Assembly (NCBI GenBank): GCA_003611875.1
Contig: RAYY01000030.1
Coordinates: 1 to 62,891 of the forward strand
Direction of reading: 5' to 3'
From: a bacterium D16-56
GTDB lineage: Bacteria > Bacillota > Clostridia > Lachnospirales > Lachnospiraceae
DNA: 62,891 nucleotides
Position numbers and translations under genes: made by a program. Below, piece after piece: positions 50,035-58,584 of this stretch (positions are counted from its first letter, which is position 1; every line of letters starts with the position of its first letter). The notes beneath the pieces were generated by a model, which searched no databases, was not told the DNA's origin, and was given only the letters and a program-made list of their open reading frames with translations.

Positions 50035-51357
50035 TTATTTTCTTTTCCACTTTCCGAATATTGTCTTCTTATACCGTTTTAAGGCATCTGCAGCTACAGA
50101 GATTCCTTTTCCGGCCGCCTTCTGATAACAGGATACTGCCATCGGAATATTTTCCGGAACTCCCACTGCCCCGTCATACATATCTCCCAAGAATTTCCAT
50201 GCCATGTTTTTGTCAGCCTGGGCTGCTTCCTCCAAAAGACGTTTGCCTCGAATGGTATCCACGCCTGTTCCTTTACCGTAAAGACAGCAATATCCCATAA
50301 GCTCTTTTGGGTAGTCGAGACGCTCTTTTATCAATCCGTTCATCATATTGACTGCCATCTCATAATTGATCTCCACGCCGCGTCCCCAGAAATAGCATTG
50401 AGCAAGATAAGATTTGGATGTCTGATGTCCGCCCTTAAAAGCCTGATTAAACCAGGAGAAAGCCTGGCTGTAATTTTTCTCACAACCCCAGCCGTTGTAA
50501 AAGCAGCGTCCCACATTGTAAGCCCCGTATTCATCACCTGCTTCGGCAGCCATTTTGAAAAGATCCAAGGCTTTGGCGTCATCTTCCTTTGCGCCTCTGT
50601 CGCCATATAAGTACACAAGTCCTAAATCTACCATGCAGACAGTGATGCCTTGACGGGTCCCCTTTTCACACCAGCGGATGGCGTCGGAATGGCGTTTTAA
50701 GCCTTGATATTCCAGAACAAGAGAATGGTAATAATCCCGCATGTCTACCTTGCCGTCCATAGTTTCCGCCCAGCGAAGGGCTTCATCCAAGTTCTTTTCC
50801 ACTCCGTTGACGCCATTGCGCACGCTGTTAAAGGCATTTCTGAAAGCCGGGATACAGCCCTTCTCAGCAGAGCGGCGGAACCATTTTAATGCCTCGGCAG
50901 CATTTTGTTTTTCGCATTTGATAAAATCTTCCTTTGACGGTTTTTGGAAATGAAGAAGCATATCTCCCCAAAAGTAAAAAAGTCCGACAGCATACTGGGC
51001 CATAGGTTCTCCGGCCTCTGCCATGGCCAGCACACCATGAAAAGCATCCTCCAGCGTTCCTGTCATAGCATTGGCAATATCGCCTTTTAAAATATCCATA
51101 CGATCTGCGCCCAGCACACAGAGATCGCTTCCAAGTTCAATGCCCCGTTTGGACAGCTTTTTTGCTTTCTTCTCGTCATCCTTAACATTTCCATCGCCCC
51201 AGCCATAACATCTGGCCAGAAAATAGAATGCATGAGGTTCCTCGTTTGCCACGGCCTGCTCCAAAAGCCGTACACCGTCAGGGAATTTTGATGGATCTGA
51301 CTGAAAATAGAGAAGCTGGATTCCCTGCCTTAATGTATCAGAATAATGGTTTTCCAT
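50035..51357 (-). CDS. Sel1-like repeat (TPR-like) protein
   Basis: The 440-residue protein consists of about nine Sel1 repeats, e.g. DLGLVYLYGDRGAKEDDAKA, AAEAGDEYGAYNVGRCFYNG and YLAQCYFWGRGVEINYEMAV. Sel1 solenoids bind protein partners. No signal peptide is seen. Its end converges on the PTS gene with a shared terminator. The partner and role are unknown. Confidence 0.87.
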   Translation of the reverse strand: MENHYSDTLRQGIQLLYFQSDPSKFPDGVRLLEQAVANEEPHAFYFLARCYGWGDGNVKDDEKKAKKLSKRGIELGSDLCVLGADRMDILKGDIANAMTGTLEDAFHGVLAMAEAGEPMAQYAVGLFYFWGDMLLHFQKPSKEDFIKCEKQNAAEALKWFRRSAEKGCIPAFRNAFNSVRNGVNGVEKNLDEALRWAETMDGKVDMRDYYHSLVLEYQGLKRHSDAIRWCEKGTRQGITVCMVDLGLVYLYGDRGAKEDDAKALDLFKMAAEAGDEYGAYNVGRCFYNGWGCEKNYSQAFSWFNQAFKGGHQTSKSYLAQCYFWGRGVEINYEMAVNMMNGLIKERLDYPKELMGYCCLYGKGTGVDTIRGKRLLEEAAQADKNMAWKFLGDMYDGAVGVPENIPMAVSCYQKAAGKGISVAADALKRYKKTIFGKWKRK

Positions 51358-51406
51358 ATCTTAAGTCCTCTTTCTTTGTTAAAAAATGGTTCCCTCTTTC
51401 AAAAAC

Positions 51407-51445
51407 TAGAGTGTGTCTGAAAATTGCTTTCCGCCACGCTCTAGA
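51407..51445. repeat. Collapsed MITE terminal repeats
   Basis: TAGAGTGTGTCTGAAAATTG then CTTTCCGCCACGCTCTAGA. The two ends match the terminal repeats of the element at 56855-57016 with the interior deleted. Confidence 0.5.
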
Positions 51446-51542
51446 ATCCTTTACTGGTATTTTAAACACTTCAGGCCAGGAAAGCAAGAGAAAAATTAAC
51501 TTTTATGGGAAAAGCTCATACAATACCAATAGAGAAACATTC

Positions 51543-51571
51543 TTGACTATGTCTGGAGATTTCCATATAAT
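51543..51571 (+). promoter_or_regulatory. Promoter of the hemerythrin gene
   Basis: TTGACT (51543-51548), 17-base spacer, TATAAT (51566-51571). The leader is about 115 bases. Confidence 0.75.
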
Positions 51572-51694
51572 GAGTTCATAATTCTGCCAGAAAAAGGTCG
51601 GCGTGAATGCTTCTCGCTGTACAAAAGATTTGGAACAGCACTTCCGTGATAAATTTATAAAAGAGGAAAAATAAAACAGAAAGGGGAGTAAAAA

Positions 51695-52567
51695 ATGAGG
51701 AAAATATCATGGAATGACAAGCTTAAGATTGGCGTTGACGTTGTGGATAAGGCACATGCCAGGCTTTTTAAAATCGTAGGTAAGCTGATGGAACAGATGG
51801 AATATGAACCTAATTATCAAAATACCTGCAAGGAAAGCATTCGTTTTCTGGAAGATTATACAATGGGCCATTTTTCTGAGGAAGAAGCCTATATGCGTTC
51901 GATTGGTTATAGTGGGTATGAAAAGCATAAAAGGATTCATGACAAATTCAGGGATGTTACATTGGTTTCTCTTAAAAAGCGCTTAGAGGAATCGGACTAT
52001 GCGCCAGAGGATGTAGAGCATTTTTCCGCTGTTATGGCCGGATGGCTGACCGGACATATTATGACAGAGGATCAGGCAATTATGGGAAATATTGTGGCAA
52101 AAAGAGTTTATGAAGATTCGCTGGATACACATATCATAGCCAGTGCATTTAATCAGGCTATGAAAGATGTATTTCACCTGGAGGCAGAGCTTGTCAGCGG
52201 GGATTACAACGGAAGGAATATACGGGATTGTTATTATTATCATCTGTGTTATGACATCAAAGGGGGAGGCAATATCCAGATTCTTTTAGGCTTAGAGGAA
52301 CAGCTGGCCCGCCGGGGTGTGGGCATGATGCTGGGATTGTCTGCCATGCAGAAGCCGGAGATGGTAGGGGATGCTTCCATGAAGATTCTGGAACATTTTC
52401 TTCATCATTTAGGAAAACTTTTCATGTCTGATTCAGAATATCATCTTTATAAGGAGGAGAGGCTGACAAGGGATGAGTTTCGTAAGGATTTTATGACACG
52501 ATGTTCCTGCCACTTGCTGTTTGAGACAAGACTCGGACATTTTATATTCTGTGTTGAGAAATGGTAG
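51695..52567 (+). CDS. Bacteriohemerythrin with C-terminal CheX-like region
   Basis: Residues 1 to about 135 form a hemerythrin domain with the di-iron His/Glu ligands in VVDKAHARLFKIVGKLMEQM, MGHFSEEEAYM, KHKRIHDKF and TGHIMTEDQAIMG. It binds O2, NO or iron. The C-terminal 150 residues (IIASAFNQAMKDVFHLEAEL, later GLSAMQKPEMVGDASMKILE) resemble a CheC/CheX-type domain; this is a weaker call. The pairing suggests an oxygen- or NO-linked signalling protein. AAAGGGGAG precedes the ATG. The fused PTS gene begins 30 bases after its stop. Confidence 0.82.
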   Translation: MRKISWNDKLKIGVDVVDKAHARLFKIVGKLMEQMEYEPNYQNTCKESIRFLEDYTMGHFSEEEAYMRSIGYSGYEKHKRIHDKFRDVTLVSLKKRLEESDYAPEDVEHFSAVMAGWLTGHIMTEDQAIMGNIVAKRVYEDSLDTHIIASAFNQAMKDVFHLEAELVSGDYNGRNIRDCYYYHLCYDIKGGGNIQILLGLEEQLARRGVGMMLGLSAMQKPEMVGDASMKILEHFLHHLGKLFMSDSEYHLYKEERLTRDEFRKDFMTRCSCHLLFETRLGHFIFCVEKW

Positions 52568-52597
52568 GCTGATAAAGAAAAAAGTTAGGGGACAAGT

Positions 52598-54208
52598 ATG
52601 GAGATAAATCTAATACAATGTATTTTGATTGGGGGCTGGACGAGTATCTGCATAACAGGGATGCTGACAGGAACTTATCTGACCCGGTGTCTGGTGATGG
52701 CGGCAGGAGTGGGGGTGATTCTGGGAGACATCAGAACCGGGCTTTTGATGGGGGCGGCTGGGGAGATGGCTTTTTTGGGATTCGGTGTATCCTCTGGCGG
52801 GTCAGTGCCTCCTAATCCGGTAGGGCCGGGTATTATCGGAACTATCATTGCCATTGTCATGAAGGAGAAAGGGGTTGATACAGGAGCAGCGCTGGCTTAC
52901 TCATTTCCATTTGCAGTGCTGATTCAGTTCCTGATCACGGGCATTTATACGGCTGCCACCGGAGCGGTTTCCCAGGCAGAACATGCAGTGGAAAAAGGAC
53001 AGTACAGACGATTTCGCCTGCTGGCCAACAGTACTCTGATTCTGTTTCTGGCGGCAGGATTTGGGATTGGGTTTTTTGCCGCTTTTCATGTAGAGGGAAT
53101 GGAACGGCTGATCGCGGGGATTCCGGAATGGCTGACAAAAGGACTAGGGACAGCGGGGAAAATGCTGCCGGCAGTGGGATTTGCAGTGATTTTAAATATA
53201 ATGGTCAGCAGGGACGCGGTTCCGTTTCTGATTACAGGGTATGTGCTTACAGCTTATTTAAAGCTTCCGGTTATGGCTGTGGCATTGATTGCCGCAGCCA
53301 TAACCTGGCTGCTTTTAGAAGCAGAGGAGAAAGCCCGGATAAAAGGGAGCAATAAACAGGAAACATTAAAGACTCAGGAAAAGATACCGGATAAGGACAG
53401 GAAAGAGGCTTCTGTTTTATCAGAAAAAGAGCTTCGGCGTATTTCCAGGAAAACGGCGCTTCGGGCTTATTTTCTTCAAAACGGATATAATTACGGGAAT
53501 TATGAAGGCTTGTCCTATGCTAATTTGATGTTTCCGGCGCTTCGGAAAGTGTGCCCCAATGAAGAAACCTTTCGTCAGGAACTAAAGGAGAGCATGGGAT
53601 ACTGCAGTGTGAATCCTAATTTTCTGCCGATTCTTACCAGTATTCATCTGGTGACTTTGAATCGGGGGATTGCAGGAAAAGAAAGCCGGGATATCCGCGT
53701 AGCCCTTATGGGACCATTGGCAGGGATCGGGGATTCCCTGGTTCAGTTTTGCTTTGCGCCTGTATTTTCCACTATTGGGGCAGTGATGGCCAGACAGGGA
53801 ATGATAGAAGGACCGATTGTATTTCTTTTGGGAATGAACGGACTTCTTTTGGGGCTGAAGCTGTTTAGTGAAAACCTAGGGTATAATCTGGGAATGTCAT
53901 TGGCAGGCAGGCTGCGGGAACGTTTGGACTCCTTATCCGGAGCAGCAAGGAGCATCGGCACGGCGGTGATTGCCGGATTGGCTGTAAGCTGTGTTGACAT
54001 CAAGATGGCCCTGACATTTGAAAGGGGAGGGGAAAATATACTGGATATGCAGGGATTTCTTGATTTGCTCTTTCCCGGGGCACTGTCGGCTGCTTATACA
54101 GGATTGCTTTTTTATCTGATACGGGTAAAAGGGTGGACCATGTACAAGCTGGTGGGGCTGACTCTGGGAGTGGGGATTTTATTTCAGGCAGCAGGGGTTT
54201 TAGAATGA
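52598..54208 (+). CDS. Mannose-family PTS EIIC-EIID fusion protein
   Basis: The 536-residue protein joins two normally separate membrane subunits. Residues 1 to about 250 are EIIC (LTGTYLTRCLVMAAGVGVIL, GEMAFLGFGVSSGGSVPPNP). A linker of about 40 charged residues follows (GSNKQETLKTQEKIPDKDRK). Residues about 290-536 are EIID (ISRKTALRAYFLQNGYNYGN, MGPLAGIGDSLVQFCFAPVF, ending GILFQAAGVLE). Mannose-family EIIC and EIID form the sugar channel. No EIIA or EIIB gene is nearby, so these must come from elsewhere. TAGGGGA precedes the ATG. Confidence 0.88.
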   Translation: MEINLIQCILIGGWTSICITGMLTGTYLTRCLVMAAGVGVILGDIRTGLLMGAAGEMAFLGFGVSSGGSVPPNPVGPGIIGTIIAIVMKEKGVDTGAALAYSFPFAVLIQFLITGIYTAATGAVSQAEHAVEKGQYRRFRLLANSTLILFLAAGFGIGFFAAFHVEGMERLIAGIPEWLTKGLGTAGKMLPAVGFAVILNIMVSRDAVPFLITGYVLTAYLKLPVMAVALIAAAITWLLLEAEEKARIKGSNKQETLKTQEKIPDKDRKEASVLSEKELRRISRKTALRAYFLQNGYNYGNYEGLSYANLMFPALRKVCPNEETFRQELKESMGYCSVNPNFLPILTSIHLVTLNRGIAGKESRDIRVALMGPLAGIGDSLVQFCFAPVFSTIGAVMARQGMIEGPIVFLLGMNGLLLGLKLFSENLGYNLGMSLAGRLRERLDSLSGAARSIGTAVIAGLAVSCVDIKMALTFERGGENILDMQGFLDLLFPGALSAAYTGLLFYLIRVKGWTMYKLVGLTLGVGILFQAAGVLE

Positions 54209-54246
54209 GGAGAAATGAAAGGGCTATAATTTATAACAAAAATAAG

Positions 54247-54298
54247 TTGACAAATAAGAATAATGTGTTACTATGAACTATATACACTCGTGTTTACA
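54247..54298 (+). promoter_or_regulatory. Promoter and LacI-type operator 1 (isomerase gene)
   Basis: TTGACA (54247-54252), 16-base spacer and TACTAT (54269-54274) are followed by TATACACTCGTGTTTACA (54281-54298) over the predicted start. Its reverse complement matches operators 2 and 3 in the CGAGTGTA core. Confidence 0.8.
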
Positions 54299-54347
54299 AA
54301 AATAAAATTGTACAGAATATAAAAGAAACTGCGTACAGGAGGATTGT

Positions 54348-55691
54348 ATGAAAGAACAACTACATGTGGGATTTGTGACAACCTATTCTGGCAGATGGCC
54401 CAGGGAACTTCCGGAAAAACGCCGGGAGGAGTACGGAATATGGCTTTTGCAGCAGCCTTCCCAGATAAAGGCGGTGAGGGCAGGACAGATTGTCTGCAGC
54501 AGGGAAACTCTTGAGGAAACAGCCAGGGAGTTTCAGGCAGCCCGGGTGGATGTGATTGTCATGGTGTACGGCGCATTTACGGGAGATGATGTGGCTGCTT
54601 ATCTGGCCGAGACAGTGCGGGTTCCTATTATTTTGTGGGCGCCTTATGAGGTTCCTTTTGAGAAAAATACCAGGCTTTACGCCAATGCCCTTTGTGCCAT
54701 GACCATGAATGCAGCGGCGCTGCATCGTCTGGGGGCGGTATGCCATACGGTTTATGGGAGTCTTGAGGATGAGCGGGCGGCAGACAAGGTAAAGAGGCTG
54801 CTTCTTGCTTATTACGCAGTAAAGGCTATGCGCCATACGAATCTGGGACTTTTGGGCTATCGCCCTACGGCCTTTTATAATTGTGCCTTTGATGAGGGAC
54901 TGATCCGCAGAACCTTTGGGGTAAAGATAGAGGAAACGGATCTTAAGGTGATTTTTGACCGAATGGAGGAGATTTCCCAGGAAGCATGCCAAAAGGAGAT
55001 GGACAGAGCAGAAGAAACCTTTGATGTGGAGCTGCCTGAGGGACATTTGGAGAACCATGCCCGGCTTTATCTGGCATTAAAGGAGGTTATGGGGCAGCAG
55101 GGGTATGATTTTGGGGTCATTAAGTGCTGGCCGGAGATGGGGAACCTTCACACCACACCATGTGCTGTTTTGGGCCGTCTGGCGGACGAAGGGGTACACA
55201 TTGGATGTGAGGGGGATGTGGATGCAGAGCTGGCCCAGATTGCTCAGAATTATTTGACCGGGCTGCCTACATTTATTACGGATATGATCAATATTGATGA
55301 GGATGAAAATGTGATGACCTTTTGGCATTGCGGCAACGGCGCTCCTTCCCTGGCCAACCCAAAATACCAGCTTTGGATGCGAAATCATCCTTTGGCGGGG
55401 CAGGGAAGCGCTTTTTGGGGAGCATTAAAGCCAGGAGCAGTAACCATTGCCCGGTTCTGCAATCTGAATGGAGCGTATAAGCTGTTTTTGATGAAAGGGG
55501 AGGCGTTGGATCAGGATCGGTATACTCGTGGGATTATGGCCAACGTGAAGGTCAAACGTCCGGTACGGCAGGTGATTGAGGAGATCATCCAGGAGGGGAT
55601 TCCTCATCATTACAGCCTGGTTTGGGCAGACGTGGCAGAAGAAATGAAGACGGTTTGTGAGCTTTTGGGGATTCCGGTTATAGAACTATAA
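54348..55691 (+). CDS. L-fucose/L-arabinose isomerase family protein
   Basis: This 447-residue protein belongs to the FucI/AraA-like superfamily: LHVGFVTTYSGRWPRELPEK at the start, VIVMVYGAFTGDDVAAYLAE, GLLGYRPTAFYNCAFDEGLI, VIKCWPEMGNLHTTPCAVLG with a metal-ligand Glu, and VMTFWHCGNGAPSL with a His. Relatives interconvert aldoses and ketoses with Mn2+. The substrate is not predictable; the short length (447 against about 590 for FucI) fits the uncharacterised subgroup found in ABC sugar clusters. CAGGAGG precedes the ATG. It has its own LacI operator. Confidence 0.82.
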   Translation: MKEQLHVGFVTTYSGRWPRELPEKRREEYGIWLLQQPSQIKAVRAGQIVCSRETLEETAREFQAARVDVIVMVYGAFTGDDVAAYLAETVRVPIILWAPYEVPFEKNTRLYANALCAMTMNAAALHRLGAVCHTVYGSLEDERAADKVKRLLLAYYAVKAMRHTNLGLLGYRPTAFYNCAFDEGLIRRTFGVKIEETDLKVIFDRMEEISQEACQKEMDRAEETFDVELPEGHLENHARLYLALKEVMGQQGYDFGVIKCWPEMGNLHTTPCAVLGRLADEGVHIGCEGDVDAELAQIAQNYLTGLPTFITDMINIDEDENVMTFWHCGNGAPSLANPKYQLWMRNHPLAGQGSAFWGALKPGAVTIARFCNLNGAYKLFLMKGEALDQDRYTRGIMANVKVKRPVRQVIEEIIQEGIPHHYSLVWADVAEEMKTVCELLGIPVIEL

Positions 55692-55714
55692 AATAAAAAA
55701 ATCACCAAATACCA

Positions 55715-55767
55715 TTGACATATCTCTTGCTTTGTTGTAGACTATTGATAGTACATACGAGTGTATA
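55715..55767 (+). promoter_or_regulatory. Promoter and LacI-type operator 2 (lacI gene)
   Basis: TTGACA (55715-55720), 17-base spacer and TAGACT (55738-55743) are followed by AGTACATACGAGTGTATA (55750-55767). The site overlaps the predicted start, so the regulator is autoregulated. Confidence 0.78.
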
Positions 55768-55789
55768 CAACGACAGGAGATCGACCGGG

Positions 55790-56809
55790 ATGGGAGACAC
55801 CAGAGAGCGGGTTACACGGGCCGATGTGGCGAAGATGGCGGGAGTCAGCGAAACCATTGTGTCCTATGTGATCAACAATAATCGTTATGTTGCAAAGGAG
55901 AAGCGGCAGCGGGTAGAGGAAGCGGTCCGGCTTTTGAACTACCGGCCGAATAATGTGGCACGTGCCTTAAAGGGAAAGCGAAGCAATCAGATTATATTTA
56001 TTGCAGATCATATTACCAATGAATATTTCAGCAGTATTGTCAGTGAGATGGATAAATACGCCTATGATTCCGGATATTTGATCTCACTGTGCAGCAACCG
56101 GAACACGCCGGAGTTTATTTCCCAGGTGATCAGCCGTCAGTTTGACGGGATTATTGTCAGTTCGGCCAGCTTTCCCACGGAATATGTGGAGCAGTTCAGC
56201 CAGGCAGGGATACCGGTAGTGGTGTTCAGAAGATGGAGACATCAAAAGGCCCTGGATCATGTGGCCTATTTGGGAACAGGGCTTTACACGGGAGCCAGGG
56301 AGGCGGTAAAGCATCTTATAGACAGAGGGTGCCGGAATGTGGTGTACGTGGATCGGATCAGTGCGAAGGGACACATCAGCCCGCCGGATGACATGCGGTT
56401 CAGTGGTTTTGTGGATGAGATGGAGGCCAATGGATTTACGGTAGGGCCAGACAATATTATCTGCGGATGCCGCAGCCAGGAGGATCTGGCAGAAGAAGTA
56501 AAGAGACGTCTTCGGACCGGTTCACGGGTCGATGGGATTTTCGGAAGGAATGATATGCTTGCCTGCATTGCCATGACAGCGGCAGGGCAGATTGGAATCC
56601 AGGTGCCTGGTCAGTTAAAGGTGATTGGTTTCGACGATTCCAGTATCAGCCGGCTGATTACTCCCGGACTTTCTACTATCCAGATGAGGAAAGAACGGAT
56701 TGCCCAGGCTGCTATTGATATGCTGACTCAGATGATTGCCGGCCGCCAGCCGGAGAATCGGGACTTTGAGACCGTGCTGATTGAGAGGGACAGTACAAGG
56801 ATGATGTGA
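55790..56809 (+). CDS. LacI-family transcriptional regulator
   Basis: ATG 55790 (CAGGAGA upstream) gives 339 residues. The N-terminal HTH reads TRADVAKMAGVSETIVSYVI followed by the hinge YRPNNVARALKGKR. The periplasmic-binding-protein-like domain has SNQIIFIADHITNEYFSSIV and LKVIGFDDSSISRLITPGLS. It should repress its own gene, the upstream isomerase and the downstream ABC operon, since all three carry the same palindromic operator. The inducer is presumably the imported sugar or its phosphate. A MITE lies between it and the binding-protein gene. Confidence 0.92.
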   Translation: MGDTRERVTRADVAKMAGVSETIVSYVINNNRYVAKEKRQRVEEAVRLLNYRPNNVARALKGKRSNQIIFIADHITNEYFSSIVSEMDKYAYDSGYLISLCSNRNTPEFISQVISRQFDGIIVSSASFPTEYVEQFSQAGIPVVVFRRWRHQKALDHVAYLGTGLYTGAREAVKHLIDRGCRNVVYVDRISAKGHISPPDDMRFSGFVDEMEANGFTVGPDNIICGCRSQEDLAEEVKRRLRTGSRVDGIFGRNDMLACIAMTAAGQIGIQVPGQLKVIGFDDSSISRLITPGLSTIQMRKERIAQAAIDMLTQMIAGRQPENRDFETVLIERDSTRMM

Positions 56810-56854
56810 GAGTGGGGGAGAGCGGTAAAAGGGGCTGCTGTGAGCACAGATTTT

Positions 56855-57016
56855 AGAGCATGTTTTAATAATTCATTCCCGCCAGATGCACGCCCCGCTT
56901 TGCGGTATATTTGGCTCTTATTCGGTCAGCGCAGCCCACTACATCTCTCTCATTGGAGCCAAATCTCCCACAAACTGTGACGAGCATCTGGCAGAAAGCA
57001 ATTCAAAACACGCTCT
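56855..57016. mobile_element. MITE-like element with terminal inverted repeats
   Basis: The left end AGAGCATGTTTTAATAATTC, then ATTCCCGCCAGATGC, matches the reverse complement of the right end (AGAGCGTGTTTTGAATTGCT, then TTCTGCCAGATGC). An inner TTTGGCTC/GAGCCAAA pair gives a long fold-back. It is 162 bp with no coding capacity. Related pieces are at 41283-41360, 51407-51445 and 62464-62493. Confidence 0.7.
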
Positions 57017-57037
57017 GGAGCTCATTCTTTTTTACCG

Positions 57038-57059
57038 AATGTACACACGAGTGTACATT
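57038..57059 (+). promoter_or_regulatory. LacI-type operator 3 (ABC operon)
   Basis: AATGTACACACGAGTGTACATT is a near-perfect palindrome upstream of the binding-protein gene. It is the best match to the consensus TGTAMAYACGAGTGTAYA. The promoter hexamers are unclear; any -35 box would lie in the MITE right end. Confidence 0.8.
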
Positions 57060-57162
57060 GGGAGAAATTCTGTATACGAACAGGGAATGATATAAGGATT
57101 GGCAGCAACACAGAGGATTCTGTGAAAAATAAAGCAAGAAGAAAAGAGAGGAAGGTATTGCG

Positions 57163-58521
57163 ATGAAGAAACAGACATTGGCACTGGTGATGGCAGGACT
57201 TATGGGACTTACCACAGCATGTTCCGGAGGAGGAGGGAAGGCAGAGTCTGCTGGGGGAACTCAAGGCCAGGCAGCAGAACCGGCAAAGGAGGCAGCAGGG
57301 GAGACAACAGCGCCGGCAGATGTGGAGATCACAGAACCGGTTACGATCAAATTTGCCAACTATGCGGTTCTGGAAGCAGGGTATGATGTGTATTGGAATC
57401 AGCTTTTAGAAGAATTTGCAGCAGAGAACCCGAATATTACGGTAGAACTGGTGACAGCTCCTTATGGAGAGATCGTAAACACGGTTATCAACATGGCTGG
57501 CGGCGGTGATATGGTGGATCTGATGTATGGAGAACTGGACTGGATTCCCACCATGGTGGAAGCAGGTATGGCAGCGCCTGCAAAAGATGTACTCAGCGCA
57601 GAACTGATGGCGGATATTTATCCCAGTATACTGGAAGCTTGTTCTATTGACGGTGTGGCGTATGGGGTTCCTATGTATGTATCTCCGTTTTTAATGTATT
57701 ACAATAAAGATCTGTTTGAGAAGGCAGGTTTGGATCCGGAAGCTCCGCCTGCCACCTATGACGAGATGCTGGAGATGGCGCCGAAGCTGGCAGCCCTCAC
57801 CACAGATGACGGCAACAAGGTTTATGCTTTTGGTCTGACCACAGCGTCCGTACCGGTGTCCGGCGCATGTCTGACATCTTCCATCCATAATTTCGGCGGA
57901 ACGGTTCTGGATGCTGACGGCAACCTGGCAGTGGATCAGGGCTTTAAGGATGCAGTGGCCATGTGGAAGACTCTCCATGAGAAAGGCTATAACCCGGAGA
58001 ACAGCAAGCTGAAAGATTTGAGAAACCTTTTTGCATTGGGTCAGTTAGCCATGTACTATGATCAGTCCTGGGGCTTTAACGGCGTGAAGTCCATTAATCC
58101 GGATGCGGCTGATTTTATCGCCTCAGCTCCTCCGTTAGCAGGCGGAAGCGGAAGCGGGGAGTCTGTGCTGCAGGCAGGAACCTTGATGGTGATGAATAAT
58201 GATGATGCCAGAAAGGCAGCCACTGCAAAGCTTGTAGATTTCATCTTGTCTGAAGACAAGATTTCCGAATACTTTGAGACCGTAACCCCTGCATATCCGT
58301 CCAGACAGTCTATGGAAGAACTGGCAGTGGTGAAGGATTCCGCCCTTTTGGCAGGAGCGGCAGGTTCTGTGGGCAAGGTAAAACCAGTTACCTTTATTCC
58401 TACCTTATCGGATCTGAACCTGGAGCTGTGTACCTTGGCCCAGGCAGTGACCTTAAGCGGCAAGGATGTGGATACTGCCATTGCAGAATTTGAGACGGCT
58501 GCAGGAAATGTGATTCAATAG
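57163..58521 (+). CDS. ABC sugar transporter substrate-binding lipoprotein
   Basis: The 452-residue protein has a lipoprotein signal (KKQTLALVMAGLMGLTTAC, lipobox Cys20), then a Gly/Ala/Glu linker. An extracellular solute-binding family 1 fold follows (GGGDMVDLMYGELDWIPTMV, VAYGVPMYVSPFLMYYNKDL, FALGQLAMYYDQSWGFNGV). It captures an oligosaccharide or sugar derivative outside the cell and hands it to the two permeases. AGAGGAAGG precedes the ATG. No ATPase is encoded nearby, so a shared MsmX/MsmK-type ATPase is likely. Confidence 0.92.
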   Translation: MKKQTLALVMAGLMGLTTACSGGGGKAESAGGTQGQAAEPAKEAAGETTAPADVEITEPVTIKFANYAVLEAGYDVYWNQLLEEFAAENPNITVELVTAPYGEIVNTVINMAGGGDMVDLMYGELDWIPTMVEAGMAAPAKDVLSAELMADIYPSILEACSIDGVAYGVPMYVSPFLMYYNKDLFEKAGLDPEAPPATYDEMLEMAPKLAALTTDDGNKVYAFGLTTASVPVSGACLTSSIHNFGGTVLDADGNLAVDQGFKDAVAMWKTLHEKGYNPENSKLKDLRNLFALGQLAMYYDQSWGFNGVKSINPDAADFIASAPPLAGGSGSGESVLQAGTLMVMNNDDARKAATAKLVDFILSEDKISEYFETVTPAYPSRQSMEELAVVKDSALLAGAAGSVGKVKPVTFIPTLSDLNLELCTLAQAVTLSGKDVDTAIAEFETAAGNVIQ

Positions 58522-58584
58522 CAACAGAAAATACTGTCTGAACGGCAGTTCCATAAGCAAATGGGAAAGGATGGCTGGTATACA

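Larger units (their letters stand above)
51358..51694. other. Intergenic region with MITE relic and promoter
   Basis: No gene found. It contains a collapsed MITE end (51407-51445) and the promoter for the hemerythrin gene. Confidence 0.5.
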
